Assembly (NCBI RefSeq): GCF_963675165.1
Contig: NC_087381.1
Span: 4,279,378-4,343,377 of the forward strand
Length of the DNA stretch: 64,000 bases
Origin: Halichondria panicea
Taxonomy: Eukaryota > Porifera > Demospongiae > Suberitida > Halichondriidae
Direction of reading: 5' to 3'
Part shown: in pieces, positions 21,073 to 35,877 of the stretch
Position numbering within the stretch: position 1 is the stretch's first letter
Layout of the letters: each line of letters starts with the position of its first letter
Position numbers and translations under genes: made by a program
Notes under the pieces: generated by a model
What the model saw: only the letters and a program-made list of their open reading frames with translations
Database searches by the model: none
Told to the model about the DNA's origin: nothing

Positions 21073-21187
21073 CTTCTATCATTGCATGCATTCAAAAAAA
21101 AAAAAAAAAAGGCAGCCTCGTTCAAGGCCGATTAAAATTACGAAAAAGAAAATACATGCATGTTGTTCGATCCATTGGTACTATAGC

Positions 21188-21517
21188 CAGTGGCGAATCC
21201 AGGAAAAAGAAAAGGGGGGTTCCAAAGTCTGAAAACAGCGTGCAGCGCGACATTTTTGGAAGACATCCACGCACTGTCCCAATAAAATTTGTCAGTTGAT
21301 AATAAAATCTGTAAGTAAAAAGGGTACTGACATTCTTCTAGCAATGCATTTCAACAAACTTCTTCACTTGCGAATTGTTTCTGGCTGATTCCACACAAGT
21401 AGCCATGTGTACTGTAACCTCAAAAATTGCTCACTCAGCCAACAAAAGCCTATAGTCAGCAATAAGCAAAAGGGGGGGTTCAATGGAACCCCTGGAACCC
21501 CTCTGGATCCGCCACTG
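21188..21517. mobile_element. hAT-like MITE (cagtggcg termini), 330 bp
   Basis: Begins cagtggcgaatccaggaa and ends cctctggatccgccactg, inverted. Next to each end lies a G-run such as aaaggggggttc. Same family as 42439-42794 and, more loosely, 44442-44684 and 30583-31142. Nothing else is recognised from 21518 to 22445. Confidence 0.7.
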
Positions 21518-22445
21518 ATAGATATTTCTACAGTTTTACCAAAAGACATGCTCGTTGTCAATAGTTGTGGTGTCCCGAAATTTATGTCTGGGGACTGAAA
21601 TGTTCAGCCCCAGACTACGTTTGGCTGAAAAACAACCAAGATAATTATTGGTCTATAGTTGCATGCGCATGCAACAGTTGCCGACTGTCCAGCACAATCA
21701 ACGAAAAATTAGGCAGCACTTCTACAAATGATTTAGGAATTGCTCTTTTTCAAATGGTTCGACGTACTCCATTGCACATTCACTCACATCAAGCTGTGAA
21801 TTACTGCATAGCCTGTGCATGTATATGATGTGGGGAGGACCCTATAGGCTGCCATACTCATTACTAGACTATACTAGTACAACCACAAAGGTTAGCGGAC
21901 TGAACGTTTCAGGGAGACCAGTCCCAGAACCGAAATAATCATGGTGGTCTAGGACCGTTTTTTCAGGACCATTTTTCCAGTGACAGTATAATTATACATT
22001 GTAGCTCCGATGTCATAAAAATTTATGTTGGGCCCCTCGATCGGGCCTAGAATTTTAACATTCATAGGCTCCCTCCCTCTTAAAAGTTTAGGTCCCCCAT
22101 TAATCCATTATTAAAAGTGTCTCAGCAGTAATATTAAGCATTGTATTATAGGCTATGAATGTAATGCAGTGCCAGAGCTTCCTCATACGCACACATTTCA
22201 TGTGGTACCACTTAGCTATCACACTGCACTGGGTCCACCACTGTTTATGCGCATGCTCACTATTAATTTTTTTTCGCAGATCGAGTCTCTCTCATAGAGT
22301 GAAATCTTCGAGTAATATTAGAATACTGACTCAGGTTCAACTTTTCTGTTTTCTCTGCTCTATATAGCTAGCTAGCTAGCTACCGGGGTAGTTCTAGAGT
22401 TCTATAGATTCTACGTACCTATAATCATAGCAATTCTTATGATCA

Positions 22446-25907
<3,462 letters not shown>

Positions 25908-26536
25908 AAGCGAACATTTTTAGATAGAAATCATGAATTCACTTTTGTATATTATACAATCATGGATCACACGGATTATGATTCCGAGTAATTGGCAACT
26001 GGAGGTCATGCATTTAAGAAACAAAATAACCCTAAATCGATCGATCTTAGTAAAAAACAGATCATTATGAAACTTACAGCGCTAACCCTAACCCTAAAAT
26101 CGGCCTGGTCTCGAGGCTAGCTTTACCTATCCCTCGTGCGGCTACGCCTCGAGGAATAACAAGTGACAATTAATAGTCATAGCTAGTCTATAGTGTATGT
26201 GTTGAGGCTGAGATGAAGCATAGATACTGTATCTATGGATGAAGATTCTAAATTGATCACACTCTTGAGTGGAACGAAATTTTGAGTCTGTAAATTGGCA
26301 TCAAGATACAAGGGTATATAATAGATATAATTATGATACCATGCATGCAGTATTAAGTTTAGTCAACCATCTAAACACAACAATATACAAGTACAATTAA
26401 GCATGTGCATGCATGCATGCAATAAATTATACAATTACATAGCAACATTCTACAGTCAGCTACAATTAATGCAAGCACAATTTGTTGCATGTTTATAGTC
26501 GTACATTGTTTCCATTTTATTTGAGGCGTGTATTCC

Positions 26537-27029
26537 TCAGAGTATGCCCCCCCCGTACGCAGGACAAGGACCAACGTCAAAGCTGTACTGTTTGCTCCCA
26601 TTCTTCACCACAGGGGGTCCTACCTCGTCATACTCTGGGTCCGCAGTTGCCTCTGGCCCTTTGTTGAGAGGGATGGATGAAAAATTGCTCATGTTTGTTT
26701 CTTCACTGTTCAAATTCCTGATACTGTATAGAAAAAGGTAATTATTAACACACTGTGTGTAAATAACAGCATTATCATGACAGACTTATACAAGAGTTGT
26801 AGTACATCTTCCACATAATTATATACGTAAAATACTGCGAATGTTTGGTACCTTGTCTCTTTAAAAGAGTTCTGAGCGATAGGAATTTGGTTTCGATGTT
26901 TCTTGGTGGCTATCACAACAGCTAAAAAAACAAACATCACAAAAATGATAATACTTGCAGCTATCACAGAGCCCACAGTTACAGCAGTGTTATCCATAGC
27001 TGACAAAGGAGGTTGTTGAGAATAAATTG
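26537..27029 (-). other. Transmembrane and cytoplasmic tail exons
   Basis: Exon 26852-27029 (after the last sushi) has a single membrane span, VGSVIAASIIIFVMFVFLAV, followed by the basic stop-transfer TKKHRN. Exon 26537-26717 encodes the tail: DPEYDEVGPP, KQYSFDVGP and a C-terminal PAYGGGIL before the stop. The join is phase 2. Three tyrosines sit in acidic or turn contexts, YDEV being a plausible SH2-type site; function not shown. Confidence 0.8.
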
Positions 27030-30000
27030 CTGCATTGAAATTAATAGCAATAATTATTATAGCTAACAATACTATTAGCTACACACCTTTACAAGTTGGT
27101 ACAGTACTCCAATTTCCGCTAGCTTGACAGGTAACTGTGGATGGTCCTGACAGTTGGTAACCAGTGTTACAGCTGTAAAATGCCGACTCCTCCCATACTG
27201 TACCAACAAAAGTCCTGGACCCATTGGAAATGGTTGGAGGATTGTCACAAGAGCCAGGCTGAGGAGCTATAGATGTGTATGAAAGTGAAAGCTATGTTGA
27301 AATAAGTCTAAAACAAAAAAAAACTGGATTTTATAATTTATAAAGGTGTTATTATTATATATACTTGCTATTGTGTCATAAACTGACAATTTGTCTACAA
27401 TTATATATATATAGCTGTTTATAGTATAAGCTTGCAAGCTGAGGAATAAACATGGTTTTAAATCATGTTATTGCAAGCAAGCAAGCAAACTACTCATTAT
27501 CACCAGTACAACTTGGTCTAGCACTCCAACTTCCGCTAGCTTGACAGATCACTGTAGCTGATTCTGACAGTTGGTATCTAGTATCACAGCTGTAGGTGAC
27601 GGTTTCTCCAAATATAGTACCAGTGGATGTCCAAAACCCATTGGGAATGGTCAGAGGGTCGCCACAGAAGACAGCTTAGATCAATGATCATGCATGTTTG
27701 TTATTCTTCTCAGCAAAATTATTATAGGATGTGCTACTTGAATGTGTTAATTGTAAACTGACACTTTCAATAGAATAGACAAGCAAGATGAGTGAGTCAA
27801 AAAGAGTTTTTGATTCGTACCAGCTCTTTACTTATACTGCTCACCATTACAACTTGGTCTTGTACTCCAACTTCCGCTAGCTTGGCACATCACTATAGCT
27901 GATCCTGAAAGTTGATAGCCATCGTCACAGATGTAGGTCGCGGTCTCCCCAATTATAGTATCATTGAAGGTCCTGGACCCGTTGAGAATGGTCGGAGGGC
28001 TACCACAGGGGACAGCTAAATATGTGAAACATAAACATAAAATCAGGCCACTTGTAAGGTGTGACTGCTTGTATTAGCAAGAGTTAAGAATCTTACGTGA
28101 GCAAGTTGGTGCAGTGTCCCAACTTCCACTAGCCTGACAGGTCACTGTGGATGATCCTGACAATTGGTATCCATTTTCACAGCTGTAAGTGGCTGTCTCC
28201 TCAAATGTAGTGCCAGTGAAAGTCCTGGACCCGTTGGGAATGGTCGGAGGGTTGCCACACGGGACAGCTACAGATGTAGAGACATATACATAAAATCAGG
28301 CCATGCACTTTTCTTTAGTAAGTGTAGCAATAGTTAAGGATCTTACGTGAGCAAGTTGGTGCAGTACTCCAACTTCCACTAGCCTGACAGGTCACTGTAG
28401 ATGATCCTAACAATTGGTATCCATTCTCACAGCTGTAAGTGGCCGTATCTCCAAATGTAGTGCCAGTGAAAGTCCTGGACCCATTGGGAATGGTCGGAGG
28501 ATTGCCACACGGGACAGCTACAGATGTAGAGACATGAACATGAAATCAGGCCACTTGTAAGGTGTGACTGCTTTTCTTTAGTATTGTGTGTAGCAAGAGT
28601 TAAAAATCTTACGTTGGCAAGTTGGTGCAGTACCCCAACTTCCACTAGCCTGACAGGTCACTGTGGATGATCCTGATGATTGGTATCCATTTTCACAGCT
28701 GTAAGTGGCTGTCTCCTCAAATGTAGCGCCAGTGAAAGTCCTGGACCCATTGGGAATGGTCGGAGGGTTGCCACATGGGACAGCTACAGATGTAGAGACA
28801 TATACATAAAATCAGGCCATGCACTAGGTGTGACCGCTTTTCTTTAGTAAGTGTATATAGCAATAGTTAAGAATCTTACGTGAGCAAGTTGGTGCAGTAC
28901 TCCAACTTCCACTAGCCTGACAGGTCACTGTGGATGATCCTAACAGTTGGTACCCAGTGTTACAAGTATAGGTGGCTGTCTCCCCAAATGTAGTACCAGT
29001 GAAAGTTTTGAACCCATTGGGAATGGTTGGAGGGTCACCACAGGGGACACCTACGGATGCAGAGACATAAACATAAAATCTAAGGTGTGACTGCTTTTAT
29101 ATAGTATAGTGTAACATGAGTTAAAAATCTTACGTAATGAGCAAGTTGATGCAGTACTCCAACTTCCACTAGCCTGACAGGTCACTGTGGATGATCCTGA
29201 CAATTGGTATCCATTCTCACAGCTGTAAGTGGCCGTATCTCCAAATGTAGTGCCAGTGAAAGTCCTGGACCCATTGGGAATGGTCGGAGGGTTGCCACAC
29301 GGGACAGCTACAGATGTAGAGACATGAACATGAAATCAGGCCACTTGTAAGGTGTGACTGCTTTTCTTTAGTATTGTGTGTAGCAAGAGTTAAAAATCTT
29401 ACGTTGGCAAGTTGGTGCAGTACCCCAACTTCCACTAGCCTGACAGGTCACTGTGGATGATCCTGACGATTGGTATCCATTTTCACAGCTGTAAGTGGCT
29501 GTCTCCTCAAATGTAGTGCCAGTGAAAGTCCTGGACCCGTTGGGAATGGTCGGAGGGTTGCCACACGGGACAGCTACAGATGTAGAGACATGCATGAACA
29601 TGAAATCAGGCCACTTGTAAGGTGTGACTGCTTTTCTTTAGTATTATGTGTAGCAAGAGTTAAGAATCTTACGTTGGCAAGTTGGTGCAGTACCCCAACT
29701 TCCACTAGCCTGACAGGTCACTGTGGATGATCCTGACGATTGGTATCCATTTTCACAGCTGTAAGTGGCTGTATCCTCAAATGTAGTGCCAGTGAAAGTC
29801 CTGGACCCATTGGGAATGGTCGGAGGATTGCCACACAGGACAGCTACAGATGTAGAGACATGCATGAACATGAAATCAGGCCACTTGTAAGGTGTAACTG
29901 CTTTTCTTTAGTATTATGTGTAGCAAGAGTTAAGAATCTTACGTTGGCAAGTTGGTGCAGTACCCCAACTTCCATTAGCCTGACAGGTCACTGTGGATGA

Positions 30001-31451
30001 TCCTGACAATTGGTATCCATTTTCACAGCTGTAAGTGGCTGTCTCCTCAAATGTAGTGCCAGTGAAAGTCCTGGACCCATTGGGAATGGTCGGAGGGTTG
30101 CCACACGGGACAGCTACAGATGTAGAGACATGCATGAACATGAAATCAGGCCACTTGTAAGGTGTGACTGCTTTTCTTTAGTATTATGTGTAGCAAGAGT
30201 TAAGAATCTTACGTTGGCAAGTTGGTGCAGTACCCCAACTTCCACTAGCCTGACAGGTCACTGTGGATGATCCTGACGATTGGTATCCATTTTCACAGCT
30301 GTAAGTGGCTGTCTCCTCAAATGTAGTGCCAGTGAAAGTACTGGACCCGTTGGGAATGGTCGGAGGGTTGCCACACGGGACAGCTACAGATGTAGAGACA
30401 TGCATGCACATATGAAATGACTGCTTAGTATAGTAGCAAGAGTTCGAATCTTAATTACGTTGGCAAGTTAATGGTATTGTACTCCAACTTCCACTAGCTT
30501 GACAAGTCACTGTTGCAGTAGCTGATCCTGACAGTAGATCTACATAGCCAGTATCACAGTTGTAGGTCACTGTCCCTTCTGACAGTGGCGTAGCCAGGGG
30601 GTGGCAAAGGGGGCAAATGCCCCCCCTTTTTCTGGATCTCTACTACAGTTGAGCCTCGGTTATCCGAATCCCGGTTATCCGAATCCTCGATTATCCGAAT
30701 GCTAGAGCATAGTGCAATCTGAGCATGCGCAGTAGGAAATTGCCCACGTGGCTGGCAAAAAGCCAGCTTTTGATTATCCGAATATTTCACTTACCCGAAT
30801 GGGCCCGGGGACAAAGGTGTTCGGATAACCGAGGCTCAACTGTACTCTGCTCAAGTTATTGTATCTGATTATCTTGCTGAGCACTCCCTTTCTTCGGAAT
30901 CTTGCTGCAGTTAGCTAGCTAGTAGGCAAGCAAAACGATTTAGTCTCTAAACTGTGAGCTAAATCTATAGACAGTTCTTGTTCTTTGCTAAACTAGCTTC
31001 TAATAAACATCAGGCCACACCTAACTAATGGAGAAGTCAATTATGACGTCATAATTAAGAGGCGTGGCTTCTGGTCAAAATTTCGGCGCCGCACGGCTGA
31101 TAAGTTTTGCCCCTCTTCCAAAAAATCCTGGCTACGCTCCTGCTTCAACAGTTGTCCTTGTTGGTGTTACAGGCAACCCATTGGAAATAGAGGGAGGGGA
31201 GCCACAGTCCACTAATAATAATGATATGTATACAACAATTAGCATTCAATACACAGCATTACCGATACATGTCGGTACTGAAATCCAGCTGTAAAATACA
31301 CCCATGTCTCCAATTTCGCAAATTGCTGTGGCTGATCCAGACAGTTGGTACCCTATGTTGCAGCTGTACATTGCTGAATAGAGCATACTTGAAGAGACGT
31401 AGCCATTTTGAACAGTAGGTGGTGTTAAACAGATGGATGGAATAGGAGGAC
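26537..31451 (-). CDS. Sushi-repeat single-pass membrane protein (5' end not found)
   Basis: Minus-strand exons: sushi 31263-31451; sushi 30459-31211 broken by a transposon at 30583-31142; sushi 30213-30383, 29943-30113, 29673-29843, 29403-29573, 29134-29307, 28880-29050, 28613-28783, 28347-28517, 28097-28267, 27845-28015, 27504-27674, 27087-27266; transmembrane exon 26852-27029; tail exon 26537-26717 with stop. All sushi exons are phase 1-1. Each carries CGNPPTIPNGSRTF-like, TYSC, GYQLSGSSTVTCQ and GSWGTAPTC blocks, the canonical sushi cysteines and Trp. The result is a type I receptor-like protein with up to 14 sushi domains, the nearest being complement-regulator or selectin-type ectodomains, though no orthologue is recognised. 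Sequence before 31451 is hydrophobic but lacks an in-frame ATG, so the signal peptide exon is probably upstream and unseen. Confidence 0.8.
28097..30383 (-). repeat. Tandem array of nine nearly identical sushi exon-intron units
   Basis: Exons 28097, 28347, 28613, 28880, 29134, 29403, 29673, 29943 and 30213 (left ends) repeat with their introns. The last four are spaced at exactly 270 bp. Units starting 28347 and 28613 match those at 29134 and 29403 about 787-790 bp away, so blocks of three units were also duplicated. Introns share gacatgaacatgaaatcagg and ggtgtgactgcttttcttta, so homogenisation reaches noncoding sequence. Confidence 0.9.
30583..31142. mobile_element. hAT-like MITE inserted in a sushi exon
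   Basis: Begins cagtggcgtagccagggggt and ends atcctggctacgctcctg, inverted with mismatches. It splits the sushi domain between GLPVTPTRTTVE (from 31211 leftward) and GTVTYNCDTGY (from about 30577). Flanks share cttc, a possible worn 8-bp target duplication. The insert also contains 30646-30842. Confidence 0.75.
30646..30842. mobile_element. Nested pogo/Tigger-like MITE, 197 bp
   Basis: Begins cagttgagcctcggttatcc and ends ggataaccgaggctcaactg, a near-perfect inverted repeat flanked by TA on both sides. Several ttatccgaat copies inside. Lies inside the 30583-31142 element. Confidence 0.85.
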
Positions 31452-33312
31452 CTAAAACTGGACATAAAGTGCATAAAATGAGCAAAAATTGCCATTATAA
31501 AACAGACTGGATAGGTTATTGACTATACACTGCACCAATTAATACCTTCAACAATGCAGCGAAGAAAGATAAAGATTTTTCTGGCTTGGTACATGCAGTA
31601 GTTCATTTTCATCATTTGAGATCTTGGAACTTGAATAGTATAGATTTTATTCAGTATAAATAATTGTACCAAAAAAGTATATGTAGACTGCACATAAATT
31701 AAATTAGCACCTGTACTATTATTATATTGACTTGTTCAACTATAGATTTGCGCACACCTCTAGATTTGTTTATTGTTTAGAATATCTTGTTTCCTGAGGA
31801 ATTTCGCTTTTTGATACGTTTAGGCAGCAATTCACAAACAATACAAACAACCATCCTCAAATCAGTACCAAAATTTAGTACACAACCAGTAATAACAGCT
31901 ATAGGATAGTATGATTTAAATGTACAGTTAAAAAAAGCTTCAGCAGATGGTGTGTTTGATATCCCAACGCCATTGCCTCACTACCGTAAGCGTTCCAATT
32001 ATAGAACCAGCCTCAGGTAGGACGCCCTCTTTCATAATTTTTTAAACCACCATAATTTTATAAAATCATTTTTTGGGTACATTGTTTCTAGAAAAATAAT
32101 AATTTTTTACTGGTTCTATAATTAGAACGTTTTTTACGGTAGTCGTTGAGCTGTATCAGTTTCGAGTTCAAGTAGAAATATTAAAAAATTAATGTCTTGG
32201 AGCGATCGTCATGCTAAAAAGCGTGCAAATGGAGCGATCGTTGTCATGCTAAAAAACTTAAGCGACAGACACACACACGCACACACACAGACAGACAGAC
32301 ATTCAGACGGATATCCGGTCGCCGAGCTTTTCTCTACAGTACTCGAAACTATGGGTCTCGCCTCAGGGCTCGTCCCAATTATGAAGGAACTGACGCACCC
32401 ACATTCTAATTAATTTTCCCGAAAATAAGCAAACAACATCGATATATCCAGTTCTTATATGACACTAAACAGTCTCCATCATAGTCTGTACTTGTTTCAA
32501 ATCTGGAAGGGGTAAAGTGGACATTGTTTAATCAGGCAGGCTCCCTAACAAATTAAAACCGAAACCTACAAATACACACAATTGTATCTACTAAAGTCTA
32601 TTTGTGTTGAGTTTGACCTTCATAAAGTTGTCATAACTTTTTCATATATACTTCACTGAAATTCAAAGTTTCATATACCATTGGATTCCTTGTTAAAAAG
32701 CGCTTCTATCTATAGCTGTAGAGCTGGTAAGCTCCAACCAGTTAAAAGTTAGCATTTTCCATGTAGGCATACTTGTTCACTACGTAAATGAAGCCATAAT
32801 TGACCACATAACTTCCGGGGCCAAACTCAATGCAAATAGACTTTAATAATGTATAATTAAATTTTGTATTTTAATTTTATTATTTGACATAAATTTTGGA
32901 AATATTATTGTCCAGGTATAAATCTTTATAGAGCCCATAAAAATAATGTCTGGAATAATTAGAACAAGCATACAGCTGCATGCGAGCTAGCTAAGTTTAA
33001 TAGACCAGTGTGCGACTGAAGTAGCTATCTAAAACCAGCTCATCCTCAAAGCTATCTAACGGCAGCACTCTTGCTGGCTCTAAAGCTATGTTGCTTGGAA
33101 CTTTTCAAGGTATTGTCTGGATATTTTGTAAAATGAAAGTACCGGAGTGTCTGCTGTATAATAGGATGACGAAAATTGCCCAGAAAAGTGTCCAGGATAA
33201 TTAGAAGTGCCCAAGTAACAACTTCCAAATAAAGTGATATACACATTTATTTAATGGGCCTATTTGTATGCCTATTAGACACTAGTTGATAAGATGCACA
33301 TGACTTGTACAT
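31452..33312. other. No gene seen; small repeats
   Basis: AT-rich. Holds an inverted-repeat element at 31984-32144 and a CA/GACA microsatellite near 32265-32310 preceded by two copies of gagcgatcgt...catgctaaaaa. The missing 5' exon of the sushi receptor or last exon of COMMD4 could be here, but I cannot place either. Confidence 0.5.
31984..32144. repeat. Inverted-repeat element
   Basis: accgtaagcgttccaattat with agaaccag is mirrored by ctggttctataattagaacg and a ttacggta end. About 160 bp, AT-rich interior, no coding. Confidence 0.7.
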
Positions 33313-33535
33313 GAGTAGACTCTCGTTAATCCGGTCACCCTTGGGACAGTGCAGCTTGGCTGGAATAGCGAGGTGGCTGTATTTCAGGAAATAGCCGCCT
33401 ACAGAATAGTGAGTGGTCCATTTCAGGGCATGTTTTGTGCAGATCAAGCTAGTAATCCGTGCCAAACGAAACGACCGGTATTATATTGCAGTGACCATAA
33501 TTATTTCAGAGAGCCGGATTAGTGAAAGTCTACTG
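33313..33535. repeat. Pogo-like MITE, second copy of the 15317-15735 family
   Basis: gagtagactctcgttaatcc at one end and ggattagtgaaagtctactg at the other; the interior shares cttgggacagtgcagcttgg with slight changes. Confidence 0.7.
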
Positions 33536-33843
33536 TACACGGGGAAAGTGCCTCAAAGGAAGTATACTACAGTCTACGGGACTTAGTATACCTACAACTT
33601 CCTTAGTATCCCTATAGTCAAGCCTATAGACGCAATGTTTGCACATGTGCACTAGTATCTAAGACACTGTTTTGTTGGTGTTCTTGTGATTTAGGAGCGC
33701 TCAGGCACTTCTAGTACCCTCGCTACGCTTGGGATACTACAGCAGTGCCTTCTAACCCATAGACACCTCTAAAACAATGTCTAAACAATTATTTAGCGGC
33801 CTTGAAAAGCTGTGAATTTGTTAAACATAATAATATACTGTAC

Positions 33844-35644
33844 CTCTGAGTAAAAGTCTAAATTTATCGCCAGACAAGGACATTGTGATGGGGGTGGTTT
33901 CTATGGTAACAGGGTCGGTCTTGTGGACTCGCAAGTGTACACAAGGTTCACCAATCTCCTGCATGTGTGTGAGAAAAATCAAGTTAAATCAGATCAAAAT
34001 ATCATGCAGCTCGATTGTGATAGAACACAGCACACTCCTGTATTTAAACACTTACGAGAGTCACTCTTTGTGTTTTTGCATTAAATAGTTTATTACATAT
34101 CCGGCTAACAAGTGATTATACACGTGCATAATTTATTATACATTCACATGCATAATTGTATAAGTCGTGCCTTTAGAGAGCTTGAGCTGATGAGGTAGTC
34201 CACTCTCCACTCGACAGAGTCTAGTCTGGAAACTGTGGAGGGTGCTTTAGTTAGATTTTCAGGCAATGCTAGCACCAATATAGTCTATACTACAGAAGCT
34301 GTGAATCACCAATACATGTAGTATAAGCACTGCAATAATTATGCACCTCTCAAGCTTTTCTCTCTAAACACTGCCTGGAACTTGGAGATATTATCTGCGT
34401 ACACTTTACACAGTGAGGTGGAGTGCTCTGTGTGTGTGAAGTGGGTGGGGGCCGGGAAAAGTGTGGAGCAAAGCAAAATTATAACAGTGTATGTATGTAA
34501 TATATACGTAGATACATAAATATCATTAACAGCTCATTGTTGTAGGGAAATACATTAACGGACATTTACTATAAGGCCAAACAAAGAGAATTACTGTGTA
34601 ACAGTGGAATTTAACGATCATACATACCATACTAATATCATCGAGCACAGCTCTGAATACAATTCTAGAAGGATTTGGTAAAGCTTTGAAAGCCATATAA
34701 TTATACATACCTTTAGGTAGTCCTAGCTGCTGTAGTTCGTTGTCTAGTGACTGTCCATCTACTGAGTGTTTCGCTGCACTCGACAGGACAAAGGTCAGTG
34801 CTGCTAGCGAAGATTTTATGTCTCCGTCCTCAAACTTAGCGTCTGATGTCAGTTTTGTCACCTTCTCATACTGTGGGAGAGAAAGAGCTGGTAGGTCAAG
34901 TGTACATGTACATATAATTATTTCATGTTTACAGTTGCCCTTGAACAGATCACCAGTAGTAATACAGTGAGGAGGTGGCCTCTTAACACAGGTTGAACCA
35001 CATATCAAGTGATACGGAGATTTTGGGGCCCATTAATAGTTGTTATAGAAGGTGGCCTACTCATAGGAGGGTGACCAAAGTAGAATTTGCTACTGACGGA
35101 TTTTGACCTAAACACGGACATAACGTGCATATTATAAAGTTATGGGCCGTTATTATAAAAGGTGCTAGAGTAACTAACTCACGTCGATGTCAGTCCCTAC
35201 AATGTTCTTAGCCACTTGCACACAGAGGAGCTTCATCTTCACAGAGGTCTGGTAGAAATAAAAGAGATATTCAACAACAAGCAGCGAACTAAGAACACTG
35301 TTGTACTGTAGGACTTTAAAGCATGTAAGAGAAAGGGCTGAAATTGCATGAACATAAGTACAGTGAAACCATAGAGCTCTCTTAGTGCAATAAATTGAAC
35401 TCTAAAATTAATATCGACTCAAACTCCCAGAACTGTTAGCACACACACACACAGCTAGTGTATGTCCTATTGCAGTCAATGCTATAGTGAGCTCACCAGT
35501 TTTGAGAGAGTGCTGATCTCTGCCAATATCCAGTCTGGGCAGTCCAAGTCTCCACAGAAACGGAATTTCTAGACATCAAAATACCATTAATTTTTATATC
35601 AGGGATTATATGATTGAAAGTCATTCAATAATAAATCTCACCAT
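33844..35644 (-). CDS. COMMD4: COMM domain-containing protein 4 (last exon not placed)
   Basis: Minus-strand exons: 35642-35644 (just ATG), 35497-35568, 35183-35248, 34711-34870, 34347-34427, 34171-34232, 33844-33958; 559 nt, 186 codons plus one base, so about 12-15 C-terminal residues are missing. Landmarks along the protein: [73 protein letters not shown], then the COMM domain [33 protein letters not shown]. These match COMMD4 in order and spacing. COMMD proteins form the Commander complex for endosomal recycling. The join 34171 to 33958 needs a GC donor. The last exon should start in phase 1 left of 33844; the candidates I saw are not convincing. Confidence 0.9.
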
Positions 35645-35877
35645 TTTGACACTACAGGAGATTTTTATAGAGTCTGTTTCTCAATATAATTTTTCTTCAG
35701 AAGCTTGTCAGCAGGCACTAGCGCTAGGCCGGCCGGCTCAACATGAACAATCTTGAAATAAAAGCAGCAGAGATTTTATGGAGCAAAAAATGACCCACCC
35801 ACTTCTGACACTGTCACATGACTGAGCTTAACCACGTGGGGGAAGGGCTGAGGTTATGCAAGCTAGTAAACAAAATA
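35645..35877. promoter_or_regulatory. Putative bidirectional promoter between COMMD4 and the first TSPO gene
   Basis: Only 233 bp separate the COMMD4 start codon (minus) from the preferred TSPO start (plus). No other room exists for either promoter. I see no clear TATA box and no CpG enrichment that I can measure by eye. Confidence 0.5.

Noticed and set aside
29470-30270. Plus-strand frames repeated along the sushi array
   Set aside because: They are antisense shadows of the minus-strand sushi exons.
28097-30383. Regular repeat array as a possible CRISPR
   Set aside because: Unit length is about 270 bp, each unit holds a sushi exon, and the context is animal.
31452-31495. Hydrophobic frame before the first sushi exon as a signal peptide
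   Set aside because: No ATG in the frame that continues into the sushi domain; the ATG present is in another frame.
33700-33843. Candidate last exons of COMMD4 after acceptors near 33818 and 33755
   Set aside because: Both give short tails with no likeness to the family's Leu/Gln-rich C-terminal helix, so none was assigned.
35818-35877. Upstream ATG extending TSPO copy 1 by 20 residues
   Set aside because: Paralogues 2 and 3 start at the position equal to 35878, and the extension is unlike any TSPO.
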